Source of the DNA: Amycolatopsis eburnea
Lineage (GTDB): Bacteria; Actinomycetota; Actinomycetes; Mycobacteriales; Pseudonocardiaceae
Reading direction: 5' to 3'
DNA length: 64,000 nucleotides
Assembly: GCF_003937945.1 (NCBI RefSeq)
Contig: NZ_RSEC01000046.1
Span: 186,001 to 250,000 of the forward strand
Within the stretch, counting starts at the first letter, position 1. Each line of letters starts with the position of its first letter. Position numbers and translations under genes: made by a program. This document shows positions 52,870 through 61,583 of the stretch, piece by piece. The notes under the pieces were generated by a model, which did not search any database, was not told the origin of the DNA, and saw only the letters and a list, made by a program, of their open reading frames with translations.

Positions 52870-53097
52870 TCAGTGCCGCGGCAAAGCCTTGCGGGGCCGG
52901 GGAATCGCCTTCCGCCCGAGCTTCGGTTCGCCTTCGCCGAGGGTGAACCGCAGTGCGAGGTCGAAGGCGTGCTCCAGCCTCGCCACGTGCACCCGCACGA
53001 CGTCGTCGTCGGCGGCCGACCTCGCGTCCGCCAGGCTGCGGCTGACGTTCGCGATCCGACGACGGGAGGCCGCTTGGAGCGCAGCCTGTTCTTCCAT
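52870..53097 (-). CDS. Small conserved-looking helical protein
   Basis: 75 residues; ATG at 53097 with AAAGGA 8 bases upstream. Sequence begins MEEQAALQAASRRRIANVSRSLADARSAADDD and ends basic (KLGRKAIPRPRKALPRH), mostly helical. No family recognised. Convergent with the ECF42 gene, separated by 4 bp. Confidence 0.6.
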   Translation of the reverse strand: MEEQAALQAASRRRIANVSRSLADARSAADDDVVRVHVARLEHAFDLALRFTLGEGEPKLGRKAIPRPRKALPRH

Positions 53098-53479
53098 GGT
53101 GAAAATCCTTTGATCAGCAGCGAAAAGCGGGTTTCCTTCGGCGGGCGACTCTAGCACTGCGCGTGACCGGCCAACGTGGACAGTCGCACTCGTCGATCAC
53201 CTCCCCCGCACGGGGGAACGTGCCTCGCGAGCGCGTAAGGACCGCCGGCGGGCGAAGTCGCACCCACGCAGAGGAAAGCAGCACCCCGAGCTGAGAACCG
53301 GGCCCGCGTAGGGGGCGGGCCCGGTTCTCGTCGTGCGTGCGGCAGCCGCCCTTGTCCGGGTGCGGCCAATGGCCGAATTCGCTCATGCGCCACCGCGGAA
53401 TCCCTTCCTAAGCTCTGCCCCGTCGAGCCGCCTTCCCGGGGCCGCGGCCGGCGAAATCCATTCGACGAGGGGTTTTCCC
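53098..53479. other. Long divergent gap with GC hairpin (possible structured leader)
   Basis: 382 bp between divergent genes without a convincing gene. Near 53210 is a CCCCCGCACGGGGG hairpin, and a long terminator-like stem lies at 53293-53329. Because both flanking genes are transcribed outward, the terminator belongs to neither 3' end; a 5' leader or small RNA ahead of the CHAP gene is a possible explanation. Confidence 0.45.
53293..53329 (+). terminator. Orphan 15-bp GC hairpin upstream of CHAP gene
   Basis: Perfect stem GAGAACCGGGCCCGC / GCGGGCCCGGTTCTC with a 7-base loop, followed by TCGTCGT. It stands about 150 bp before the CHAP start. Confidence 0.7.
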
Positions 53480-54793
53480 ATGTTCAGATCCAGAGTGCGC
53501 GCCGCGGTGCTGGCGTTCCTCGTGCTGCTCGGCGGCTTGACCACGACCGCGCTGACCGCCGCGCCCGCCTCGGCCGCCGCGTCGTGCGCCGGCGGGGTTT
53601 CGGTCTACGGCGTGCTGCCCGACGGCCGGCTGAGCTACACCACGATCGACCCGGACAACGGCAACATCACGCACGTCGTCGTTTCCTCGAAGACGCTCGG
53701 GTTCACCGCGAAAGCACTGGCCACGCTCAACTTCAACACGCTGCTCGTGACCTCGACGTCCGGTGTGCTCTACCGCGTCGACGTCGTCACCAACAGCGGC
53801 AGCCTCACCTTCAACGACCCGATCGACGTCCAGCACGGCTGGACCCACAACCTGCTGTCCTACGACGGCCACGGCCACCTCTACGGCACGACCTCCGGTG
53901 GTTCCCTGCTGCAGTACCTCGTCTCGGCGGCCAAGCCGGGGACGAACCAGATCGGGCAGCGCCGTGAGATCGGCAGCGGTGGGTTCACGCTCAAGACCCT
54001 CGCGGCGGCCGGGGACGACCGGCTCATCGCGACCGCGTCCGACGGCCAGCTGATCAGCTACGCCGTTTCGCAGACCGGCACCACCTACACCCGCGCGCAG
54101 CTCGACGACGCCGGCTGGCAGAGCTTCGAAAACCTCGTCTCCCCCGGCGGCGGCCTGTACTACGGCAAGAACCCCGACGGCGCCATGTACTGGTACGAGG
54201 ACGACGACCCCGCCGACGGGTCCGGCACGGACATCGCCTACCACCTGAACGACCCGGTCGCTTCGCGCGGCTGGACGCAGTACCTGCTCTCGGCGGACCC
54301 GGCCGGCTGCACCAGCACCACCCCGGTCAAGCCGCTGCGCTCGAAGATCGCCACCCTCGCCACCGGCGAAGTCGGCACCACCGAAGCGAGCTGCGACAAG
54401 TACAACGACGGCTGCAACTACGGCGCCAACGACTGGTGCGCGATGTTCGCCACCTGGACCTGGGCGGCGGCCGGCGTCGCGGACGTGCCGCGCAGCACCT
54501 GGGTCGCCCGCGGCCTCGGCAAGTGGGGTGTCGACCACGGCCTGTTCAAGTACCGCTCCAGCAGCACCCACGGCAGCCCGAAGATCGGTGACTGGGTCAT
54601 CTACGGCCCGCCGGACGGCACCACGGGCGGCCACGTCGACGTGATCACCGCGGTGCACCCCGACGGCACGCTCACCGTCGTCGGCGGCAACGTCAGCAAC
54701 AAGGTGACGCGGCGGGTGATCGACCCCGACACGGCCCGCTCCGGCGCGGACAACGTGCTGATCTCCGGCTACGTCTCCCCGCCCGGCGCCTGA
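53480..54793 (+). CDS. Secreted tachylectin-like lectin and CHAP amidase/endopeptidase
   Basis: 437 residues. Signal peptide (1-35, ending ASAAAS), a tachylectin-2-like beta-propeller (about 40-270; VSVYGVLPDGRLSYTTID, KALATLNFNTLLVTSTSGVLYRVD, HGWTHNLLSYDGHGHLYG) and a C-terminal CHAP domain with Cys in ANDWCAMFATWTW and His in GGHVDVITAV. CHAP enzymes cut peptidoglycan cross-bridges or amide bonds; the lectin would target sugars on cell walls. ATG at 53480. Followed 66 bp later by a hydrolase with the same lectin domain. Confidence 0.9.
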   Translation: MFRSRVRAAVLAFLVLLGGLTTTALTAAPASAAASCAGGVSVYGVLPDGRLSYTTIDPDNGNITHVVVSSKTLGFTAKALATLNFNTLLVTSTSGVLYRVDVVTNSGSLTFNDPIDVQHGWTHNLLSYDGHGHLYGTTSGGSLLQYLVSAAKPGTNQIGQRREIGSGGFTLKTLAAAGDDRLIATASDGQLISYAVSQTGTTYTRAQLDDAGWQSFENLVSPGGGLYYGKNPDGAMYWYEDDDPADGSGTDIAYHLNDPVASRGWTQYLLSADPAGCTSTTPVKPLRSKIATLATGEVGTTEASCDKYNDGCNYGANDWCAMFATWTWAAAGVADVPRSTWVARGLGKWGVDHGLFKYRSSSTHGSPKIGDWVIYGPPDGTTGGHVDVITAVHPDGTLTVVGGNVSNKVTRRVIDPDTARSGADNVLISGYVSPPGA

Positions 54794-54859
54794 CCTTCCC
54801 TTCCTCGCGGTGCCGCGGCCACCACCGCGGCACCGCCCCAACCCACCTGGAGCTTTCCC

Positions 54860-56185
54860 ATGCGCATCACCACGAGATCGATCGCGGCGGGCCTCGCCGC
54901 GCTGGCCGTCCTGACCGCCGGCGCCACCGCCGCGAGCGCCACCACCGAGACCGACGCCATGGCCGCCCGCGTCCAGCAGCTGGCCGCCTACGCGACGGCA
55001 CCCTGCGTCACGGGCGGCCCGACGGCGGCGGACAGCGCGGCGGCCACCCGCCTCAACAGCGTCCTCACCGGCGCGTTGAAGGGCTACATGACGCCGTACC
55101 GCGTGTCCTGCGCCCGGGCTGTCATCAACGCCGTGCAGGCCCGCGGGCTCGACGAGCGCGCCGCGGTCATCGCGATCACCACCACCATCGTCGAATCCAC
55201 CATCGAAAACATCAGCGAGCAGGTCGACCACACCAGCCTCGGCCTGTTCCAGCAGCTCGACTCCTGGGGCACCGCGACGCAGCGGCTCAACCCGGCCTGG
55301 GCCACCAACGCGTTCCTGGACGTGATGGAGGACTTCTACCCGAACGGCAGCTGGCGCACCGCCACGATCGGCGACGTCTGCCAGCGCGTGCAGCGGTCCG
55401 CCTTCCCCGAGCGCTACCAGCCGCAGGCCGCGGACGCGCAGCGCATCGTCGACGAGCTGAGCAGCCCCGCCGCGACCACCGTGTCGGTCTACGGCGCGCT
55501 CTCCGACGGGCGGCTGACCTACAGCACCATCAACTCGCAGACCGGCGACCGCACCAAGACCCTCGTCTCGAGCGACAACCTCGGGTTCACGCCCAAGGCG
55601 CTGGCCACGCTGAACTTCAACACCGTGCTCGCGACCTCGCCGGCCGGCGTGCTCTACCGCGTCGACGTCATCACGAACAACAACTCGCTGCAGTTCGGCA
55701 CGCCGGTCGCGCTCGGCAGCGGCTGGACCCACGACATGCTGACCTACGACGGCCACGGCCACCTCTACGGCATCGCGGGCAGCACGCTGATGTCCTACGT
55801 GGTCTCCCGGCCCAAGCCCGCGAGCACCCAGATCGGCCAGCGCGCCGTGATCGGCACCGGCTTCACCATGCGCACCATCGCCGCCACCGGCGACGACTGG
55901 CTCATCGGCATCAGCACCACCGGCGTCCTGCGCTCGTACCACATCGCGCCCGACTACACGTGGAGCGGAACGACGCTGGCGGACCGCTGGAGCAGCTTCG
56001 ACCAGATCGTCTCCCCCGGCTACGGCCTGTACTACGGCCAGACCCGCGACGGCGCGCTGTACCGCTACCACGACCACAACCCGTTCGACTTCGACGGCTC
56101 GGACATCCAGGGCTTCGGCACCGACCCGGTCGACACCAGCGGCTGGACGCAGACCCTGCTCTCGGCCCAGCCGTTCGGCGCCTAG
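54860..56185 (+). CDS. Secreted lysozyme-like/lytic transglycosylase with tachylectin-like domain
   Basis: 441 residues. Signal peptide (1-28), a lysozyme-fold-like domain (about 70-190; AITTTIVESTIENI with a likely catalytic Glu, then TSLGLFQQLDSWGT, as in actinomycete SLT-type proteins) and a C-terminal tachylectin-like propeller (about 205-440) closely parallel to that of the preceding gene. Both genes have the same TTTCCCATG start context. Probably cuts the glycan strand while its neighbour cuts peptides; likely an operon. Confidence 0.88.
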   Translation: MRITTRSIAAGLAALAVLTAGATAASATTETDAMAARVQQLAAYATAPCVTGGPTAADSAAATRLNSVLTGALKGYMTPYRVSCARAVINAVQARGLDERAAVIAITTTIVESTIENISEQVDHTSLGLFQQLDSWGTATQRLNPAWATNAFLDVMEDFYPNGSWRTATIGDVCQRVQRSAFPERYQPQAADAQRIVDELSSPAATTVSVYGALSDGRLTYSTINSQTGDRTKTLVSSDNLGFTPKALATLNFNTVLATSPAGVLYRVDVITNNNSLQFGTPVALGSGWTHDMLTYDGHGHLYGIAGSTLMSYVVSRPKPASTQIGQRAVIGTGFTMRTIAATGDDWLIGISTTGVLRSYHIAPDYTWSGTTLADRWSSFDQIVSPGYGLYYGQTRDGALYRYHDHNPFDFDGSDIQGFGTDPVDTSGWTQTLLSAQPFGA

Positions 56186-56192
56186 CCCGGCC

Positions 56193-56336
56193 GTGGCGGA
56201 CGAACCGGCCGCCCCCTGGTGGGGCGAGACGGGCGGCCCCCGTCCCGACCCGCCGGGGTGGTGGCCCGAACCGGACAACCTGCACTGGGTGGGGAACCCG
56301 GAGCCGGAAGAGGAGCCCCCGGCCCGGCCCCCGTGA
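56193..56336 (+). CDS. Trp/Pro-rich small protein (tentative)
   Basis: 47 residues from a GTG at 56193, 7 bp after the preceding stop. Composition is Pro, Glu and Trp rich (APWWGETGG, PPGWWPEPDNLHWVG), with good third-position G/C. No recognisable domain or clear ribosome-binding site; translational coupling to the upstream gene is possible. Confidence 0.4.
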   Translation: MADEPAAPWWGETGGPRPDPPGWWPEPDNLHWVGNPEPEEEPPARPP

Positions 56337-56435
56337 CCGGATCCGGACAGTGGCCGGACTTGCTCTCCCGGCGTAAGACGTCGCGGCCTAACTTGTCACA
56401 CAGCAGAGATGATCGCTTTTCGCGGGGAGGACGAC

Positions 56436-56582
56436 ATGATCAAGCGGATGGTGGCCGGGGTGCTGGCGGCGGTGCTCGCGTTCGGGGCCGTGGCGGCGCC
56501 GGAAGCGTCGGCGGCGGACAAGCCGCGGACGGGGTGCGTGTGGATCTGGACCGCGGGCGTGCCCACGTGCCAGCTGCAATGA
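56436..56582 (+). CDS. Small secreted peptide with two cysteines
   Basis: 48 residues. ATG at 56436 with GGGGAGG 6 bases upstream. A clear Sec signal peptide (MIKRMVAGVLAAVLAFGAVAAPEASA) leaves a mature peptide of about 22 residues, DKPRTGCVWIWTAGVPTCQLQ, whose two Cys could form a disulfide around an aromatic loop. Function unknown; could be a signal, toxin or envelope peptide. Confidence 0.7.
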   Translation: MIKRMVAGVLAAVLAFGAVAAPEASAADKPRTGCVWIWTAGVPTCQLQ

Positions 56583-56750
56583 CGGAGGGGTGATGGAGGC
56601 CTCCGGTCGTGGAGTGGAGCTGTCGGGGGACCGCTTCACCGGCCGGAGGCCTTCGTCGTGCGCCGGGTCTTCGGGCCGCCGCTCGCTGGGGACGCTCCGA
56701 AGTGGACCCGGCCGCGGACCGGCGGCAAGGTCGAGCGGCCCGGCCGCGTT

Positions 56751-57140
56751 GAGCCCGGGACACTCCGAAGTCGACCCGGCCACGCGCCCGACGCCACCGC
56801 AGTGCCGATCAAGGCGGCAACCCAAGCCGACGGCCGCGGACCAGCGACAAGGCCGAGGACCCCAGCCGCGGTCAAGCCGACAGCATTCCGAAGTGGACCC
56901 CAGCCGCGTCGGCAACCCCAGCCAAACAAGCCGGGTCGTCGCGTAGAGCCCGCAGCCCGCCGAAGTCGACCCGGCCACGCGCCCGACGCCACCGCAGTGC
57001 CGATCAAGGCGGCGACCCAAGCCGACGGCCGCGGACCAGCGACAAGGCCGAGGAGCCCAGCCGCGGTCAAGCCGACAGCCCTCCGAAGTGGACCCGAGCC
57101 GCTTCGGCTACCCCAGCCAGCCGAGCCGGGTCGCCGCGTG
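56751..57140. repeat. 195-bp tandem direct duplication covering the LuxR 3' end
   Basis: Copies at 56751-56945 and 56946-57140, about 17 differences by eye. The right copy contains the stop and last ten codons of the LuxR gene; the left copy carries a decayed version. CCGAAGTSGACCC recurs five times across 56690-57100. Confidence 0.8.
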
Positions 57141-58061
57141 GACCGCCGCCACCCGGTTGTCCGCCTGCAGGGCGTCGAGCAGGCCCTGGACGTGGCGGCG
57201 CACCGTCCGCTCGCTCACGTCGAGGTGGCGGGCGATGGCGCCGTCGGTCATGCCGGTGGCCAGCAGGTCGAGCACCTTGGCCTGGGTCGGCGTCAAGCCG
57301 TGGCGCTGCTGCCCGCCGTCGCCGATCGGGACGGCCTGGCTCCACACCAGCTCGAACAGCATCCGCAGGCCGGCGACGATGGTCGGGCTGCGGACGAAGA
57401 CCGCGCCTTCCATCCCGCTCGGGTCGAGCGGCAGCAGCGCCGAGTGCTGGTCGGCGATCACCATCTTCATCGGCAGCTCGGGCGCCACCCGCATGATCCA
57501 GCCGGCGGCGATGCTGGCCTCGACGACGCCCTTCGCCCCCTCGAACTCCAGCGCCGCGCGCTCGTAGACGTTGCGCAGCCGCACCCCGCGCTCGGTCACC
57601 GCTTCGGGCAGGGCCATCGCCGTGTTCGCGTCGGGTTTGCGCTTGAAGTGCCGCGTGGTGAAGGTGAGGAACTCCTCCTTCGCCGACAGGCACAGCTCGA
57701 GCGACAGCGCGCCGATCCGCTGCGGGTCGGACAGCACCTCGACGGCCGCGTCGCTGCCGCCGCCGTAGGTCGCCCGGTAGACGGTCTGCAACATGTCCAG
57801 CTGCTGACGCGCCGAGACAATCTGGCGCTGCTGCTCGACCAGCCGCTGCTGCGCGCCGAGGATCGCGTGGTCGACGGCCCGGACCGGCTCCATCGGCGCC
57901 AGCACGGGGTCATCGCGGTAGTCGCGCCGGACGAAGCCGCGGTCGATCAGCTCCCGCATCTCCGGGCTCGCGGCGCGCGGGTCGTCCAGCGGCACCGGCC
58001 CGGACCGCACCATCGCGTCGTACAGCGCACCCGCGTCCGCCGACAGCAGCCCTTCCAGCAT
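57108..58061 (-). CDS. LuxR-family regulator with N-terminal TrmB/effector-like domain
   Basis: 317 residues from ATG 58061 (GGAGG 8 bases upstream); a GTG at 58067 is less well placed. N-terminal helical region with SAGALYDAMVRSGPVPLDD (winged-helix-like) and a coiled segment GAQQRLVEQQRQIVSARQQLDML, a middle PLD/sensor-like region and a C-terminal LuxR HTH (LTPTQAKVLDLLATGMTDGAIARHLDVSERTVRRHVQ). This architecture is widespread in actinomycetes; ligand unknown. Confidence 0.88.
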   Translation of the reverse strand: MLEGLLSADAGALYDAMVRSGPVPLDDPRAASPEMRELIDRGFVRRDYRDDPVLAPMEPVRAVDHAILGAQQRLVEQQRQIVSARQQLDMLQTVYRATYGGGSDAAVEVLSDPQRIGALSLELCLSAKEEFLTFTTRHFKRKPDANTAMALPEAVTERGVRLRNVYERAALEFEGAKGVVEASIAAGWIMRVAPELPMKMVIADQHSALLPLDPSGMEGAVFVRSPTIVAGLRMLFELVWSQAVPIGDGGQQRHGLTPTQAKVLDLLATGMTDGAIARHLDVSERTVRRHVQGLLDALQADNRVAAVHAATRLGWLG

Positions 58062-58257
58062 CCCCACACCCTCCGGCGCTCACCACGGCCCATGGTAAGC
58101 CATTTCGATCTTCCCAGCGGCGCACGGCGACCACGCCCGCGAGCGGCAACCGGTTGAGGGAGCGGCCCCAGTGTCACCCGGTCGGCCGAGTGGGATCAGA
58201 GGCGGTCGTACTCGTCGAGCAGCGCGCAGCCGGGCGGCACGGCGGAACGGCAGCGGG

Positions 58258-60375
58258 CTACCGCGGGCTGCCGTCGCCGTAGTCCAGCCACGTCCCCACT
58301 GGAGGCCGCTGGCCGACGCCCGGACGCCGGTAGTCGCACACCCCGCCGGGGAACGCCGCGCGCAGCCGCTGCTGGTCCGCCGCGGTGAAAGTAACCGGGT
58401 AGTCGCGGAAGTCCAGCGGCTTCAGGCGGCACTTCAGCACGTCGAGCGCCAGCCCCTCCCCCGCGACCATGCGCGTGTTGGCCGCCACCGGGTACAGCGC
58501 GCCGCACTGACCGCTCGCCGGGTACGTCAGCGCTTCGGTGACCCGCGACGACGCGGACAGGTAGCACCCGTCGCCGAGGTCGCCCGGCCGGTTCGCCAGC
58601 ACCTTCTGCGGCCGGCTCCGGTGCGAACGGTCGGCGTCGATCGCGGTCAGCCAGCGGTCCATCGCGTCGAGCTCGTACGCGCTCGCGGCCGCCGCTTCCG
58701 CCGCCGTGGCGTGGTTTTCGATGATGACCTGGTTCGCCGCGGTGCCGTTGGCGCGCAGAAGCCGTTGCCGCAGCACGTAAGACCACTCGGTGGTGTGGAT
58801 GTCGTTGCCGGGGCCGGCGAAGTCGAGGTCGGTCCGCTGGTCGATGATCGGCGTCTCCCGCAAGCCCTGCGACGCCGAGTTCACGATGCCGTCGGCGTAC
58901 GCGGCGTCCAGCGCCCTCGGGTCGGCCGCGGTCCGCTCAGCCACCGGCGTCCCCGTGTAGTCAAGACCGCCGATGCTCGCGTTGAGGTCGGCGAACTGCG
59001 CCGCGGTGATCGTCCCGGACTTCAGCGCGGCCAAGCCGTACTGCACGCCCGTGGTGTCCAGCGTGCTGCGCACGAACCCGGTCCGCGGGTCGCGCCCGAG
59101 CTGGTTGACCAGCTGCTCGTTCGAGTTGCACTTGACCCCGCCCGGGTTGGTGACCGGATCCCAGCGCGCCGCGACCGGGATGGCCGCGTTGCAGCTGCCG
59201 GTCGCGGTCGCGCGGCTGGCGAAGGTCAGGTCCCAGGAGACGCAGGAGTCGTAGCTGGCGAAGCCCGCGACGGCCTGCTTCTGCGCCGCGGTGAACGACG
59301 CGCCCGGCCCGGCGAAGTACCGGTCCAGCAGGCGGCAGTCCGACACCGGGCCGCCGACGCTCAGCGGGTCCGGGAACGAGACGCCGGGGATGATGCCGTC
59401 GACGATGCCCGGGTAGTTCTCGGCGATGTCGTACTGCTGGATCGCCCCGCCCGAGCCGCCCCAGCCGATGGTGTGGGCGATCGGGCCGTAGGTCTCGGCG
59501 AAGTGCTCCTTGACCATCATCGCCGCCTCGGCCGAGATGATCGGGCTGCAGTTGGTGTCGAGCACGTTCAGGCTCGACGACGCGACCGCGAAGCCCCGCG
59601 CCAGGAACAGGTCGTTGACGACGCCGCCGGTCGAGGCGCCCTGGTGGTAGCCCCCGTTGCAGCCGCCGCCGAAGGTGTAGACCAGCTTCCCGTTCCAGCC
59701 GGGGTCCGGCGCGGTCGGCGACGGCGTACCGGCGTAGAGCGCCGCCATTTCGTAGACGGCGCGGTCGATCGTGCCGCGCTCGACGCGGACGACGTAGGGC
59801 ACCGCGTGCCCGTCGACGGTGGCCGTCGCGAGGTCCGCGGGCCGGCTCGCCGGGTCCGCCAGCGGCGCGAACGCCCCGGCGGTCGTCCGGTACTGGTAGC
59901 TCACCTGCGTCGGTGCGCTGCACAACGGCTGCTGCGCGGCGGGGAGGCCGAACGCCTGGGTCTCGCAGTAGAACGGGCGCTGCTGCGCGCCGGAGAAGAC
60001 CGGCCCGCTGATCGGGTGGTCGGTGACGCGCAGGCCGGCCCGCTGGTCCGGGCCGGGCCCGCCGGTCCGGGCGACCAGGTCGTTGGTTCCCACGCGCAGG
60101 CCGGTCACCAGGCCGAGCAGGCTGCCGTCCGGCTGGGCGCGGAAGCTCGCGGTGACGTCGCGGCCGTTCGCCCGGACGGTGACCCGCCCCCGCTCCGGCG
60201 GGACGACCTTGACCAGGACCTGTTCCCCGCTGACGAGCGCGGGCCGCGGATTCGACACCGTCTCGATCGTCAGCCGCCGCCCCGGTGGCGTGCCGGGAGC
60301 CGCCACCGCGGCCGCGGTCCCCGTCAAGAGGAGGGGCGCGACCAGCGCCGCCACTGCGAAAGCACGGTTCGCCAC
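58258..60375 (-). CDS. Secreted DUF6351-family (tannase-like) alpha/beta hydrolase
   Basis: 705 residues; GTG at 60375 with GGAG 8 bases upstream, giving signal peptide MANRAFAVAALVAPLLLTGTAAAVA. Contains an N-terminal beta-sandwich (LTIETVSNPRPALVSGEQVLVKV) and a large catalytic domain with FGGGCNGGYHQG and nucleophile motif GWGGSGGAIQQYDIAENYPG. Conserved Cys (FYCETQAFG, CDYRRPG) suggest disulfides. Probably an extracellular esterase; substrate unknown. Confidence 0.85.
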   Translation of the reverse strand: MANRAFAVAALVAPLLLTGTAAAVAAPGTPPGRRLTIETVSNPRPALVSGEQVLVKVVPPERGRVTVRANGRDVTASFRAQPDGSLLGLVTGLRVGTNDLVARTGGPGPDQRAGLRVTDHPISGPVFSGAQQRPFYCETQAFGLPAAQQPLCSAPTQVSYQYRTTAGAFAPLADPASRPADLATATVDGHAVPYVVRVERGTIDRAVYEMAALYAGTPSPTAPDPGWNGKLVYTFGGGCNGGYHQGASTGGVVNDLFLARGFAVASSSLNVLDTNCSPIISAEAAMMVKEHFAETYGPIAHTIGWGGSGGAIQQYDIAENYPGIVDGIIPGVSFPDPLSVGGPVSDCRLLDRYFAGPGASFTAAQKQAVAGFASYDSCVSWDLTFASRATATGSCNAAIPVAARWDPVTNPGGVKCNSNEQLVNQLGRDPRTGFVRSTLDTTGVQYGLAALKSGTITAAQFADLNASIGGLDYTGTPVAERTAADPRALDAAYADGIVNSASQGLRETPIIDQRTDLDFAGPGNDIHTTEWSYVLRQRLLRANGTAANQVIIENHATAAEAAAASAYELDAMDRWLTAIDADRSHRSRPQKVLANRPGDLGDGCYLSASSRVTEALTYPASGQCGALYPVAANTRMVAGEGLALDVLKCRLKPLDFRDYPVTFTAADQQRLRAAFPGGVCDYRRPGVGQRPPVGTWLDYGDGSPR

Positions 60376-60478
60376 CGGACACTCCGCTCGCTCGTGGCGT
60401 CGCGTCCGCGCGACACCGGGCCGCTGCCGGTATAGCACCCGCGCCCCGGCCGGAACAACGTTCTTACGGGCTCCGGAA

Positions 60479-61309
60479 TCAGCCCTGCGCCCGCGCGGAC
60501 AGGTCCTGCCACTGGGCCCAGGTGTCGAGCCGGTCGGCGTAGACCTGCTTGAGCATCGGGTAGAAGCCCTGTCCGAAGAGCACGCGCAGCGGCGGGCGGT
60601 CGGTGTCGACGAGGGTGAGCAGGGCCTGCGCGGCGGCGGCCGGGTCGCCGGCGGGCTGGTCGCGCATGGCTCCGGCGAGCCGGGTGCGCAGACCCGCGTA
60701 GGCGGGGATCGGGTCGGCGAGGTGGCCGTTGGCGAGCGGATCCGGGTTCTTGCCGTCGCGGGTGGCGAAGCCGGCGGGCTCGACGATGGTGACCTTGACG
60801 CCGAACTCGGCGACCTCCTGGGCGAGGGTCTCGTTGAGGGCTTCGAGCGCCCACTTGGAGGCCTGGTAGACGCCGCCGAGCGGCATCGCGATCAGCCCGG
60901 CGGCCGACGACAGCTGGATGATGTGCCCGGCGCGCTGCTCCCGCAAATAGGGCAATACGGCCTGAATGACCCAAATCGCGCCGAAGAAGTTCGTTTCCAG
61001 CTGGTCGCGCAGCTGCTGTTCGGTCAGTTCTTCGATCGCGCCGATCTGGGCATAACCGGCATTGTTCACGACGACGTCCAGCCGGCCGAAGTGCTCGGCG
61101 GCCCGCTTGACGGCCTCGGTGACGGCGGCCTTGTCGGTGACGTCCACGGCCAGCGGGAGCAGGTCGTCACCGTGGGCCTCGGCGAGCGCGTCGAAGCTCG
61201 CGATCGACCGCGCGGTCGCGGCGACCCGGTCGCCACGCGAGAGCGCGGCTTCCACGAACTGGCGGCCCAAGCCGCGGGACGAACCGGTGACGAACCAGAC
61301 CTTGCTCAC
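60479..61309 (-). CDS. Short-chain dehydrogenase/reductase
   Basis: 276-residue classical SDR: cofactor motif VTGSSRGLGRQ, NNAG, catalytic Ser in IIQLSSAAGL and YQASKWAL. The Arg in the first-strand loop (TARSIASFD) fits NADP. GTG start at 61309 with GGAGAG 6 bases upstream. Substrate unknown. Confidence 0.93.
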   Translation of the reverse strand: MSKVWFVTGSSRGLGRQFVEAALSRGDRVAATARSIASFDALAEAHGDDLLPLAVDVTDKAAVTEAVKRAAEHFGRLDVVVNNAGYAQIGAIEELTEQQLRDQLETNFFGAIWVIQAVLPYLREQRAGHIIQLSSAAGLIAMPLGGVYQASKWALEALNETLAQEVAEFGVKVTIVEPAGFATRDGKNPDPLANGHLADPIPAYAGLRTRLAGAMRDQPAGDPAAAAQALLTLVDTDRPPLRVLFGQGFYPMLKQVYADRLDTWAQWQDLSARAQG

Positions 61310-61454
61310 GGTGTCTCTCCACTTCCTGCGCTGCCGGATGGCTTGCGATCGACCACCAGACACCGGCAGGCGGAACGCCGTGACAGCGGCGGGACGTAAC
61401 CCCGCTCACACGGCCGCAGCCAGGGCCGAGCAAGCTTGCGGCGGCTTCGCCGAC

Positions 61455-61507
61455 GTCTTGAATGACTCATTCAGGTCTTCGGAGGTCCTGAATGAGTCAT
61501 TCAAGAC
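61455..61507. repeat. 53-bp double palindrome, copy 3 (inverted)
   Basis: Same as copies at 29293 and 50382 with the spacer reversed, so it lies in opposite orientation. Located in the gap between the SDR start and the next minus-strand gene's stop codon. Confidence 0.9.
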
Positions 61508-61583
61508 ACCGCCGGACCGGCCGCGTCGATCCGACTGCGCCGGCCCACTGCGGCCACGGCGAGCAGGCGTGTTTCCCGCGGCT

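Noticed and set aside
53098..53479. c-di-AMP (ydaO) riboswitch before the CHAP gene
   Set aside because: GGGGGAAC is present, but the conserved 3' core of that class could not be found.
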